From NCBI GenBank assembly GCA_012800055.1, contig JAAZKA010000143.1, positions 1 to 34,391 on the forward strand: 34,391 nt of DNA. Direction: 5' to 3'. This stretch comes from Clostridiales bacterium. GTDB lineage: Bacteria; Bacillota; Clostridia; Oscillospirales; QAMX01. Every line of letters begins with the position of its first letter. Position 1 is the first letter of the stretch. Positions 1 through 9,006 of this stretch are shown here, one piece after another. The notes beneath the pieces were generated by a model, which made no database searches, was not told the origin of the DNA, and saw only the letters and a program-made list of their open reading frames with translations. The position numbers and the translations under genes were made by a program.

Positions 1-1
1 A

Positions 2-1018
2 TTCGACGCGCGGGGACTGTACGTCGGGCCGGGGTTCTTCGACATCCACTGCCACGGCGGCGGCCCGAACTCGTTCGGTGACTACCCTGAGAAAGCCGCC
101 GCATGGCATCTCTCACACGGCACGACCTCCGTCCTCGCGACACTCAGCTATGGAGACGAACCGGAAAACCGTCTCATCCGCGCGGGACGCATCTGTGACG
201 CGATGCGCGATACGCCGTCCATCGCGGGCATCCATCTCGAGGGGCCGTTCAAAAACCCCAAGTTCGGATTTCCCGGGAAATATCAGACTCCCGCGACGGT
301 CGAATACGCAAAGCGCCTGTTCAACGCGTGCAGAGGTCAGGCAAAGCTGATGATGGCCGCGCCGGATGTTGAAAATCTCGAGCCAATCCTCGCGCGTGCC
401 CAAGCTTACGGCATCCCGCTCGCCTGCGGCCACGGCTCTGCCACGCGCGAAACCTACGCGATGATGAAACGGTACGGGCTTATCAATGCCACGCACCATT
501 ACTGTGCGTCGGGCGACTACACCGAGCGCATGGGGGTGCGCAAGGTCGCGATGGATGAGCTTGTGGACCTTGACGACAGTGTCTACGCGGAGATCATCCC
601 CGACCACCTCGGCGCTCATGTCGCACCCGAACGCATCCGGCTGTGCATCCGCTGCAAGGGACTGTCGCGCATCCATGTCATCACCGACAGCGTCCCGTTC
701 ACCGAAGACGACGCATCCGATACACGTACCGAACAGCCTCCGCGCAAACCGCACAGCTCCGACGACTGCGATATCCACTGGGTCGACGGCAAGCTCGACG
801 GCAGTGAGCTGACGATGGACAAGGCATGCTATAATATGAAACGCCACTCCGGCCTCCCGACGGAAGACGTCTGGCGCATGGCGTCTGGGAATCCCGCAAG
901 GATGCTGGGGATGTCCCACATCGGACGGCTTGAACCCGGCTGCGACGCCGATATCCTCATCGCCGACGAGGACTTCAACCTCCACATGGTCATCTCGAAA
1001 GGACGGAGGGTTTTATGA
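2..1018 (+). CDS. nagA: N-acetylglucosamine-6-phosphate deacetylase-like amidohydrolase (5' end outside window)
   Basis: Frame is open from base 2 (FDARGLYVGPGFFDIHCHGGG...), with an HxH metal motif, GIHLEGPF, a GHGSAT segment and an ITDS segment typical of NagA. The usual THLFNAM is replaced by THHYCAS, so substrate is uncertain. Confidence 0.75.
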   Translation, partial: FDARGLYVGPGFFDIHCHGGGPNSFGDYPEKAAAWHLSHGTTSVLATLSYGDEPENRLIRAGRICDAMRDTPSIAGIHLEGPFKNPKFGFPGKYQTPATVEYAKRLFNACRGQAKLMMAAPDVENLEPILARAQAYGIPLACGHGSATRETYAMMKRYGLINATHHYCASGDYTERMGVRKVAMDELVDLDDSVYAEIIPDHLGAHVAPERIRLCIRCKGLSRIHVITDSVPFTEDDASDTRTEQPPRKPHSSDDCDIHWVDGKLDGSELTMDKACYNMKRHSGLPTEDVWRMASGNPARMLGMSHIGRLEPGCDADILIADEDFNLHMVISKGRRVL

Positions 1019-1770
1019 ATACACGCGATCAGATGATCCGTGACCTGCGTGCTCTGGGCGTACAGCCGGGCGACGCCCTTCTGATGCACTCGTCAATGAA
1101 ATCCCTCGGCGTGACCGAGACGCCCGCGTACATCCTCGATACCGTGCAGCTCGCAGTAGGGGATGCCGGTACGCTGCTGCTGCCGGCGCTGTCCTACGCG
1201 ACGGTGAACAAGCAGAACCCCGTCTGGTCATACAACGATACCCCGGCATGTGTCGGACTGCTGCCTGAAACATTCCGGCATCTTCCGGATGTTGTGCGCA
1301 GTGTCCACCCGACACACTCGGTCTGCGCGAGAGGTGCGCTCGCCGATACGCTGACGAAAGATCATCGTGACGACCGGACACCGGTAGGAGAGCGTTCGCC
1401 GTTTCGGAAGCTGCCGGGTGTGGGCGGAAAGATTCTGATGCTCGGCTGCGGGATGGGGCCGATGACGTTCATGCACGGTGTCGAGGAAGCCGCACCCGCG
1501 ATGTATGTATTACTGCCGGATCCGTGGCACTACACGATGATTGAGCGCGACGGAAGCCGATACGAGGTCGACCACCACCGCCACGGCATCAACCGCTACG
1601 GCGCGCAGAGATACGCCCGGGCGGAAAGCCTGCTCGACGCGTCGGAGCTTCATCGCGGCCGCGTGCTCGGCGCTGAAGCGTACCTGATCGACTCCCACGC
1701 GTTGCTGAAGAAAGGCTGCGACGCCATCCGCCGTGACCCGTACTTTTTCCTGGAGCTGCACAGATCATAA
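1015..1770 (+). CDS. AAC(3)-family aminoglycoside N-acetyltransferase-like protein
   Basis: GVQPGDALLMHSSMKSLG start, SVHPTHSVCARG catalytic-His segment, ERSPFRKL and LGCGMGPMTFMHGVEE segments match the AAC(3)/YokD family. ATGA overlap with the upstream gene. Confidence 0.85.
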   Translation: MNTRDQMIRDLRALGVQPGDALLMHSSMKSLGVTETPAYILDTVQLAVGDAGTLLLPALSYATVNKQNPVWSYNDTPACVGLLPETFRHLPDVVRSVHPTHSVCARGALADTLTKDHRDDRTPVGERSPFRKLPGVGGKILMLGCGMGPMTFMHGVEEAAPAMYVLLPDPWHYTMIERDGSRYEVDHHRHGINRYGAQRYARAESLLDASELHRGRVLGAEAYLIDSHALLKKGCDAIRRDPYFFLELHRS

Positions 1771-1789
1771 CAAGGAGGACTTGCGTCTT

Positions 1790-2515
1790 ATGCTCGATAT
1801 CAGGCACGTCACCAAGCGCTACGGCAAACTTGTCGCCAACCACGACATCAGCTTCTCCGTCGACGAGGGAAAGATCGCCATCCTCATGGGTCCCAACGGC
1901 GCAGGAAAGTCGACAATCATCAAGTGCATCGCAGGATTGCTGCGCTTTGAGGGTGAGATCACCATCGGCGGCTTCCCGAACAAATCGATCGAGGCGAAGA
2001 AGCTCTTAGGATATGTCCCGGAGATGCCGGCGCTTTACGAGGCTCTGACGGTTGCCGAACACCTCGAGTTCCTCCGACGCGCCTATAAGGTGCCGGAGGA
2101 TAAGCCCTACACCGACGCGCTGCTCGAGCGCTTCGAATTATATGAAAAGCGGGACACGCTGGCCAAAGAGCTGTCCAAAGGGATGCAGCAAAAGCTCTCG
2201 ATCCTTTGCGCGCTCACCATCCGTCCGCGCGCGATCATCTTCGACGAACCGCTCGTCGGTCTCGACCCATACGCCATCCGCGAGCTGACAAAGCTGTTCC
2301 GTGAGCTGCGGGAGGCGGGCGTCGCGCAGCTCATCTCCACCCATATGATCTCCACCGTCGAGGACTACTGGGACGTCGTGCACATTATGAACAAGGGAGA
2401 ATTCGCCGCAACACGCTATAACAACGAGTGTCACGAACAATCACTGGAGGAATTGTTCTTCCAGCTTACCGGTGAAGACGGTAAGCCGATTACCGGCGAG
2501 AAGGAGGAGTCGTGA
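1790..2515 (+). CDS. ABC transporter ATP-binding protein
   Basis: Walker A GPNGAGKST, signature-like LSKGMQQKLS, Walker B AIIFDEP, H-loop STH. Start moved to 1790 (MLDIRHVTKRYG), preceded by AAGGAGG. Confidence 0.9.
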   Translation: MLDIRHVTKRYGKLVANHDISFSVDEGKIAILMGPNGAGKSTIIKCIAGLLRFEGEITIGGFPNKSIEAKKLLGYVPEMPALYEALTVAEHLEFLRRAYKVPEDKPYTDALLERFELYEKRDTLAKELSKGMQQKLSILCALTIRPRAIIFDEPLVGLDPYAIRELTKLFRELREAGVAQLISTHMISTVEDYWDVVHIMNKGEFAATRYNNECHEQSLEELFFQLTGEDGKPITGEKEES

Positions 2516-4086
2516 TGCGCTCCCCGCTGATCTACTTGCTGGAACGGCGGCTTGTGAACAATGTCAAGCGTTTTGTACGCAGTCCGCTGCGGCTGATCCT
2601 GTCGCTGGTCGTGATCGGAATGCTGTTCTTCACGGTCTTCGCGGGCAATAGCGAGGAACCGGATGCGTCCGAGCTGCGCGACCCCAACGAGCTGTACGCC
2701 ATCGCATTCGTGCTGTACTCATTCGTCTTCCTGGCCATCGCAAACAACGGCTTCTCCAAGGGCGCAACGATGTTCTCGATGGCGGACGTCAATCTCGTCT
2801 TCACCGCACCCTTCCGACGTCAGCGCGTGCTGTTCTACGGTCTCACGCAGCAGCTCGGAAGCTCCTTACTCGTGGGGTTCTTCCTGCTGTTCCAGTACAC
2901 GATGCTGCACCGGACCTACGGCATCACCTATATCCACCTGGTATGGTTGTTCATCGGGTACAGCCTGTCGGTCTTCTGCGGGCAGCTCACGGCGATGGTT
3001 GTCTATACGCTGACGTCATCGTCGGAGCAGCGGCGCAGGAACGTGAAGCTCGCGTGCTACGGCGTGCTGGGTGTGATCGCGGCAGCAATCATCCTGTCGC
3101 TTTTGGGCGACCGCGCAACGCTGCTGCCGGCGGCGGTCAACCTCGCCGTCACGACGCTTGCGTGGTTCCCTGTCTCCGGTTGGCTGTCGCATGCCGCCGC
3201 CGGGCTCTGTACCGAAAACTTCGTCGCCGTCCTCACCGGAACGCTCGGAACATGCGCGTTCATCGGGCTTCTGACCTTCCTCGTGACCCGCTCGGACACC
3301 GACTATTATGAGGACGTCCTGGGATTGACCGAGACGACCCACCGCATGAAAGCCGCGGCAAAGCAGGGCGGCATGTCATTCACGTCAACCAAGCTGTATC
3401 GCAGAAAGGGATCGCTCAAAAAGGGCTGGGGTGCGGATGTGCTCTTTCACAAGCACAACCTCGAGAACAGCCGTGAGGATACGCTCTACCTGAGCCTGTC
3501 GATGCTGATCTTCATTGTCGTGAGCATCCTGTTCTCGCTGATCATGCGGGAAGCAGGTATTGCAGCGGGGTTCTCGTTTGCGGTCTACATGCTGATGTTC
3601 GCCGTGAGTCTTGGACGGATGCCCAAGGAGCTCCCCAGACCATACATTTACCTGATCCCCGAACCGCCCTTCAAAAAGCTGTTCTGGTCGATTGCCGAAA
3701 GCCTGCCGAAGCTCGCGCTCTACTCGCTTTTATGCTTTGCGCCAATCGCACTGATCTGCGGGCTGAGCGCCGCCGAAACCGTGCTCTGTACACTCGCGGG
3801 GTTTTCGTTCGCGTACCTGTTCCTCTCCGGCTTCGTCCTCGTCGAGCGGGTCTTCTCCGGGCTGACCGTCCGTGCGCTGGAGCTGGTATTCTTCTTCATC
3901 ACCATGGTGCTGCTGGCTGCCCCGGGCATCGTCCTCGCGGCAATCTTCAACACTGTGGGCGTCACAATTCTATCCTCCGACGCGACCATCTTCCTCGCAA
4001 TGCTCGCATGCAACTCCCTCATCGCGACGATCGTGCTGTACCTGTGCCGCAATATGCTCGCCTACGCGGAATTGAATAACCCATAA
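2512..4086 (+). CDS. ABC transporter permease (putative ABC exporter, multi-TM)
   Basis: 524 aa with many hydrophobic segments; GTG start overlaps the ATPase stop. Confidence 0.75.
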   Translation: MMRSPLIYLLERRLVNNVKRFVRSPLRLILSLVVIGMLFFTVFAGNSEEPDASELRDPNELYAIAFVLYSFVFLAIANNGFSKGATMFSMADVNLVFTAPFRRQRVLFYGLTQQLGSSLLVGFFLLFQYTMLHRTYGITYIHLVWLFIGYSLSVFCGQLTAMVVYTLTSSSEQRRRNVKLACYGVLGVIAAAIILSLLGDRATLLPAAVNLAVTTLAWFPVSGWLSHAAAGLCTENFVAVLTGTLGTCAFIGLLTFLVTRSDTDYYEDVLGLTETTHRMKAAAKQGGMSFTSTKLYRRKGSLKKGWGADVLFHKHNLENSREDTLYLSLSMLIFIVVSILFSLIMREAGIAAGFSFAVYMLMFAVSLGRMPKELPRPYIYLIPEPPFKKLFWSIAESLPKLALYSLLCFAPIALICGLSAAETVLCTLAGFSFAYLFLSGFVLVERVFSGLTVRALELVFFFITMVLLAAPGIVLAAIFNTVGVTILSSDATIFLAMLACNSLIATIVLYLCRNMLAYAELNNP

Positions 4087-4091
4087 AAGAG

Positions 4092-4129
4092 AACAGGAAG
4101 CGGAAAATCCAACCGCTTCCTGTTTTTTT
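4092..4129 (+). terminator. Intrinsic terminator after ABC exporter operon
   Basis: AACAGGAAGCGG...CCGCTTCCTGTT perfect 12-bp stem followed by a T-run. Confidence 0.9.
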
Positions 4130-4320
4130 ACAGTGCACGGAACATGTCACGCAGCAGGCTCAGGTCGACTTCATCTTCCGCAGATCTGCTCACCCGCTCC
4201 GGGTCGGCTCCCAGGCGCTTGCAGCGCTGCCCGTACGTTTGTCAAGGCTCAGCGTCACTCCGTGTGTCCGCCTGCAGCCGCTGACATTCAAAAAAAGTAC
4301 CATGTGTTTTTCGACAGGGG

Positions 4321-4349
4321 TTGAAAAACGGTACGGGCTGTGTTATAAT
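4321..4349 (+). promoter_or_regulatory. Sigma70-type promoter for upp
   Basis: TTGAAA, 17 bp spacer, TATAAT. Confidence 0.75.
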
Positions 4350-4378
4350 AAAAAACAAAATTTTCGTCGGAAAGGTTT

Positions 4379-5017
4379 ATGTTGTTTATGAGTCAGGTTG
4401 TTATCATGGATCACCCGCTGATCCACCATAAGATCACGATCCTGCGCGACTGTTCCACCGGTTCCAAGGAGTTCCGTGAGCTGATCTCGGAAATTTCGAT
4501 GCTGATGGCGTACGAGGCGCTGCGTGATCTGCCGCTGGAGGAGTGTGAGGTTCAGACGCCCATCGCGAAGACGAAGGCGTACAAGCTCGCCGGACGCAAG
4601 CTCGCAATCGTTCCGATCCTGCGCGCGGGTCTCGGCATGGTCGACGGCATCCTTGCGCTGGTTCCGCCGGCAAAAGTCGGACACATCGGTATCTACCGCG
4701 ACCCCGTCACCAAAGAGCCGCATGAGTATTACTGCAAGCTTCCCGACGACATTCAGAACCGCCAGGTCATTCTGCTCGACCCGATGCTTGCGACCGGCGG
4801 CAGCGCTTGCGCTGCGGTCAACTTCATCAAGCAGCGCGGCTGTCATAGCATCAAGTGTATGCACATCATCGCCGCGCCCGAAGGTCTTTCACGTCTGCAC
4901 CGTGAGCATCCCGATGTCTCGCTCATCATCGGCTGCGTCGATACATGCCTCAACGAGAACAGCTACATTGTCCCCGGTCTCGGTGACGCCGGCGACCGTA
5001 TCTTCGGTACCAAGTGA
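4379..5017 (+). CDS. upp: Uracil phosphoribosyltransferase
   Basis: [25 protein letters not shown], and C-terminal [17 protein letters not shown] are diagnostic for UPRT. Confidence 0.97.
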   Translation: MLFMSQVVIMDHPLIHHKITILRDCSTGSKEFRELISEISMLMAYEALRDLPLEECEVQTPIAKTKAYKLAGRKLAIVPILRAGLGMVDGILALVPPAKVGHIGIYRDPVTKEPHEYYCKLPDDIQNRQVILLDPMLATGGSACAAVNFIKQRGCHSIKCMHIIAAPEGLSRLHREHPDVSLIIGCVDTCLNENSYIVPGLGDAGDRIFGTK

Positions 5018-5033
5018 CCTGATCTTCATACAC

Positions 5034-5081
5034 AAAACTCCCGGTGCCTATGCACGCCTTCTGCCGGCACCGGGAGTTTTT
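5034..5081 (+). terminator. Intrinsic terminator after upp
   Basis: AAAACTCCCGGTGCC...GGCACCGGGAGTTTT T: 15-bp perfect stem with T-tract. Confidence 0.9.
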
Positions 5082-5197
5082 GCTGTCTTGTATCCGCAGC
5101 GCGGTTTTCCGTATCTCCGCCGCAGAGACGTTCCGGCGTTCCATTTTTTCTCCGTCTTTGCATCAAGAGAAAGGAAATTTGTCTCCCTCTCTTGATG

Positions 5198-6526
5198 TTA
5201 TCTCTGTTTGAGGAACTCCTCCAGCCCCATGACCGTCATCGGCAGCTCGGTTTCGTTGAAGCCGTCGAAGGTATATTCCACCTTGTACACAACGTCGGCG
5301 GGTTTTCCGTTGATCTCCCACTTGTCGGCGTATGAGCAGCTCACGGAAATCGGCAGATTCGTCTTCGCGTCCAGACGGATGACCATGTCGAAGTAATACT
5401 GCATATCGATGTCGCCGGTCATGTCCGCGAGCAGCTCCAGCCGGAAATGATATCCCGAGAGCGTGACGATGCCGTCCTTCACGGAGACATCGAAGTTCCT
5501 GATATAGGTGGTGTCAGGGGCGAACAGCGTGTCGAAGATATTGCGGCAGCGCCGCACCAATGCCGGATCGGCGGAATCGGAGCCGATCCACTTTCCCGTA
5601 TCGCTTGAGTACAGTGCCATATATGCGCCGTCCGTGTAAGTGTAGACGCGCTGCTCACGGGTAACCTTGCTAAAGGACTTTTCCACAAGCTTTATGTCAT
5701 AGAGCGAAGCGCCCACAGTCGGGGCGACGTAGACCGTCGTGTTCAGCGTCTCGCGGCGGTCAACGGTCTTGCCCCGATACGTATAAACGGCCTTCTGCGT
5801 GATTTTATAGCTGTCCAGCGCCGCGAGCGCCTTCGACGCCGCCTTCAGCCGGTTGTATACCTCGTTTGTGCCGGTCATAACCTGCGCTTCGGATATCCGG
5901 TAAGAGTTGTTGAGCTCCCCGGCTTTTCTGATCGCGTAGGGTTCCTTCCCGTTCCTGCCGTTGTGGTTGAGTGCCGCGCAGCACAGATACGCCGCGTCAT
6001 CGCGCACGAATGTCATCTTCATCGCGTCGGCATCCTCCGCGGTAATCATCCCGATTTTGACGGCAAACCCCAGAGCGTTCTTGTAGGTGAAGTCACCGGA
6101 CTTGTCGGAGTAGCCGAGCGCGCGCAGGAGCATCGTACAGAACTGCTGAGCCGTAACGGACTCCTGCGACCCGAAGTATGTCGCCGACATGCCTTTGACC
6201 GCGCCCGCCGTGTACAGATATGCAACAAAAGGAAGCGCCCATTCCGGCACGTCCGTAAACGGCACGTCTGTATCTAAAAGCTCCGCGTCGGCACCCATCA
6301 CGCGTACCAGCAGTACGGCAGCCTCCGCGCGGGTCAGCGTTTTCTCAAGCTGCAGTCCCTTGTCCGAACCTTTCAGGATACCCGTGAACAACATCCGCTC
6401 GACGGCCTCGGGATAGCGCGATGTGTACTCATCTGGATTGATCTTTGCATCCTCGGCGAGGACACCGCAGCTTAACATCACGGCGCACAGCAGCAGAGCC
6501 ATGACGCGTTTCAATGTATGATTCAT
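5198..6526 (-). CDS. Secreted S-layer homology (SLH) domain protein with C-terminal LolA/DUF-like beta domain
   Basis: Signal peptide MNHTLKRVMALLLCAVMLSCGVLA; SLH-type repeats (YPEAVERMLFTGILKG...LTRAEAAVLLVRVMG; FTDVPEWALPFVAYLYTAGAVKG). Start at 6526 has a GGAG ribosome-binding site; the longer ORF start at 6889 is not supported. Confidence 0.8.
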   Translation of the reverse strand: MNHTLKRVMALLLCAVMLSCGVLAEDAKINPDEYTSRYPEAVERMLFTGILKGSDKGLQLEKTLTRAEAAVLLVRVMGADAELLDTDVPFTDVPEWALPFVAYLYTAGAVKGMSATYFGSQESVTAQQFCTMLLRALGYSDKSGDFTYKNALGFAVKIGMITAEDADAMKMTFVRDDAAYLCCAALNHNGRNGKEPYAIRKAGELNNSYRISEAQVMTGTNEVYNRLKAASKALAALDSYKITQKAVYTYRGKTVDRRETLNTTVYVAPTVGASLYDIKLVEKSFSKVTREQRVYTYTDGAYMALYSSDTGKWIGSDSADPALVRRCRNIFDTLFAPDTTYIRNFDVSVKDGIVTLSGYHFRLELLADMTGDIDMQYYFDMVIRLDAKTNLPISVSCSYADKWEINGKPADVVYKVEYTFDGFNETELPMTVMGLEEFLKQR

Positions 6527-6574
6527 CTGATTTTCTCCGTTTTTCATTTTTCGCCCGGATTGTTTGTTTTTCTT

Positions 6575-6603
6575 ATTGTACCACCGTTTTCTCCGAGAGT
6601 CAA
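6575..6603 (-). promoter_or_regulatory. Sigma70-type promoter for SLH gene
   Basis: Minus strand TTGACT, 17 bp spacer, TACAAT. Confidence 0.7.
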
Positions 6604-6628
6604 GTGCAGTCTGCGAAAAAACCTGGGC

Positions 6629-6657
6629 TTGCGAAAATGAATACGTCATGGTATAAT
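6629..6657 (+). promoter_or_regulatory. Sigma70-type promoter for RluA-family gene
   Basis: TTGCGA, 17 bp spacer, TATAAT. Confidence 0.7.
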
Positions 6658-6707
6658 GGATAAGCATGGAGCACTCCCTACATCGCTCCGTACGCGGAGG
6701 ATACGAT

Positions 6708-7664
6708 ATGCGCAAATACACCATCGGCTGCAACGACGCATCGCAGCGGCTCGACGCTTTTTTACGCAAGGCTGTCCCGGGTGTCGCGGGATCTCTGTGG
6801 CAGAAGCTCATCCGGGAGAAGCGCGTGAAGCTCAACGGCAAGCGCACCGAGCCGTCCGCACGGCTATATGAAGGCGACGTTGTGGACATCTACGTCTATG
6901 AGGAAGTGCTCGCGGCGTACCAGCGTCCGAAGCCGGTCAGCGCGCCGCCGGACGTCCGTGTCGTCTATGAGGACGCACGAATCCTGCTGCTGGATAAACC
7001 GCAGGGGCTGTCGGTACATCCGGGAGAAGACGGCCGCGAGACCGATACGCTGCTGGCAAGACTTCAGAGCTATCTGCAGATGAAGGGAGAATGGGACCCG
7101 ACGCGGGAGAACAGCTTTGCACCGAGTCTGTGCAACCGGATCGACCGCAACACCGGCGGAATCGTGATTGCCGCAAAGACCGCCGCCGCGCTGCGTGAGA
7201 TGAACGAGCGCATCCGGCTGCGCGAGGTCGACAAGCGCTACCTGTGCGTCGTGCACGGCCATCCCGACCCGTCTTCAGGAAGGCTCGAGGACGTGCTCAC
7301 ACGCGACATGGACAACAAGCGCGTGACGGTCGGAGGGGTTCGTACGGAGGACTCGCGCACGGCGGTGACGGAGTATCGGACACTCGCGGTGCGCGGAGAG
7401 CTGAGCCTGCTCGAATGCCGGCTGATCACCGGGCGTACGCATCAGATCCGCGCGCAGATGGCGGCTTTCGGACATCCGCTGCTGGGTGACGGGAAATACG
7501 GCACGAACGCGCTGAACAAACCCTACGGAGCGGACAAACAGGCGCTGTACGCGTACAAGGTGACGTTTCATTTCACGGACGGCGGACTACTTGATGACCT
7601 CGCAGGACGCACGTTCACGGTGCGGGAGGTGCCGTTCGCGAAAGACTTCGGCATCGACCTGTGA
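6708..7664 (+). CDS. RluA-family pseudouridine synthase
   Basis: N-terminal S4-like segment, NRIDRNTGGIVIAAK catalytic Asp motif, TGRTHQIRAQM, LLGDGKYG. Start 6708 preceded by GGAGG. Confidence 0.92.
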   Translation: MRKYTIGCNDASQRLDAFLRKAVPGVAGSLWQKLIREKRVKLNGKRTEPSARLYEGDVVDIYVYEEVLAAYQRPKPVSAPPDVRVVYEDARILLLDKPQGLSVHPGEDGRETDTLLARLQSYLQMKGEWDPTRENSFAPSLCNRIDRNTGGIVIAAKTAAALREMNERIRLREVDKRYLCVVHGHPDPSSGRLEDVLTRDMDNKRVTVGGVRTEDSRTAVTEYRTLAVRGELSLLECRLITGRTHQIRAQMAAFGHPLLGDGKYGTNALNKPYGADKQALYAYKVTFHFTDGGLLDDLAGRTFTVREVPFAKDFGIDL

Positions 7665-7792
7665 CGGGTGCGGAATTGAGCGTATGCGGCGTTTCAAAAC
7701 CGGCGTATTTTGGAGGATATGCGAGTAAACCGCCGACGAGTGGGAGGTATATTGTCTCCGCCGTAGAAAATGCAGGATAATCGCGAAAACCC

Positions 7793-7820
7793 TTGACATT
7801 TCGCGTATTTATGATATGAT
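7793..7820 (+). promoter_or_regulatory. Sigma70-type promoter upstream of potABCD
   Basis: TTGACA, 16 bp spacer, TATGAT. Confidence 0.75.
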
Positions 7821-7929
7821 ACAATTAGGATGTTATGAGGGCACTTACGCGATACCCTTCGTAACGTCCTTTCCTATATCGGGAACGTGTTTTTATGAAA
7901 GAACACCTTCACAAAGGGCGGGTTGATAG

Positions 7930-9006
7930 ATGGAGAAAGAACTGATTCGGCTTGACAACATCGTTATGCACTTCGGGGGCACCGAGGTACTCAATTGCCT
8001 GAATCTGCATATCCGGGACCGGGAGTTTCTGACGATGCTGGGGCCGAGCGGATGTGGCAAGACCACAACACTCCGAATCATCGGCGGGTTTGTGACACCA
8101 TCCTCCGGGCGCGTCCTGTTCGACGGCGTGGATATCACCGAGCTGCCTCCACACAAACGTGAGGTCAACACGGTATTCCAGAAGTACGCGCTGTTCACGC
8201 ACCTGGACGTCTTCGAAAATATCGCCTTCGGTCTGCGGCTGCGCAAGGTCGGGGATGCCGACTGCAAACGCAGGGTGGGGGAGATGCTGGAACTGGTCAA
8301 CCTCCGCGGATATGACAACCGCACGGTCTCGTCGCTCTCCGGCGGCGAACAGCAGCGCGTCGCCATCGCACGGGCGCTGGTGCTTCATCCGAAGGTCCTG
8401 CTGCTCGACGAACCGCTCGGCGCGCTTGACCTCAAGCTGCGCAAGGAAATGCAGCTGGAGCTCAAAAAAATCCAGCAGCATCTGGGCATCACCTTCGTCT
8501 ATGTCACGCATGACCAGGAGGAAGCCTTGACGATGTCCGACACGATCGTCGTCATGAACCGCGGCGAAATCCAGCAGATCGGCTCGCCGACCGATATCTA
8601 CAACGAACCAAAAAACGCTTTTGTCGCCGACTTCATCGGCGAATCGAATATAATTGATGCGAGGATGGAAAAAGACTACGTCGTACGCTTCGCCGGTTCC
8701 CGCTTCGAATGCCTTGACGCGGGCTTTACTGAGAACGAGGACATCGATGTCGTCGTTCGTCCGGAGGATGTGGACATCCTCAGCCCCGGGGCCGGACAGC
8801 TCGAGGGAATCGTCGAGTCCTCCATCTTCAAAGGCGTCCACTATGAGATGATCATCCGCACCCGCGACTTCTCCTTCCTCGTCCAGTCCACGGACAACCA
8901 GGAAATCGGGCGGGAGGTGTCTCTGCTCATCACGCCCGACGCCATCCACTGCATGAAAAAGTCCCCGCGTCCGCATGGGAAAGAGGGAGGCGAAGAGGAT
9001 GCGTAA
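7930..9006 (+). CDS. potA: Spermidine/putrescine-type ABC transporter ATP-binding protein
   Basis: GPSGCGKTT, LSGGEQQRVAIARAL, LLLDEPLGALD, TOBE-like C-terminus; followed by potB/C/D homologues. Confidence 0.93.
   Translation: MEKELIRLDNIVMHFGGTEVLNCLNLHIRDREFLTMLGPSGCGKTTTLRIIGGFVTPSSGRVLFDGVDITELPPHKREVNTVFQKYALFTHLDVFENIAFGLRLRKVGDADCKRRVGEMLELVNLRGYDNRTVSSLSGGEQQRVAIARALVLHPKVLLLDEPLGALDLKLRKEMQLELKKIQQHLGITFVYVTHDQEEALTMSDTIVVMNRGEIQQIGSPTDIYNEPKNAFVADFIGESNIIDARMEKDYVVRFAGSRFECLDAGFTENEDIDVVVRPEDVDILSPGAGQLEGIVESSIFKGVHYEMIIRTRDFSFLVQSTDNQEIGREVSLLITPDAIHCMKKSPRPHGKEGGEEDA

Noticed and set aside
1015-1770. Antibiotic-resistance gene interpretation of the AAC(3)-family protein
   Set aside because: Context is sugar metabolism, with no resistance or mobile genes nearby; family membership alone does not show resistance.
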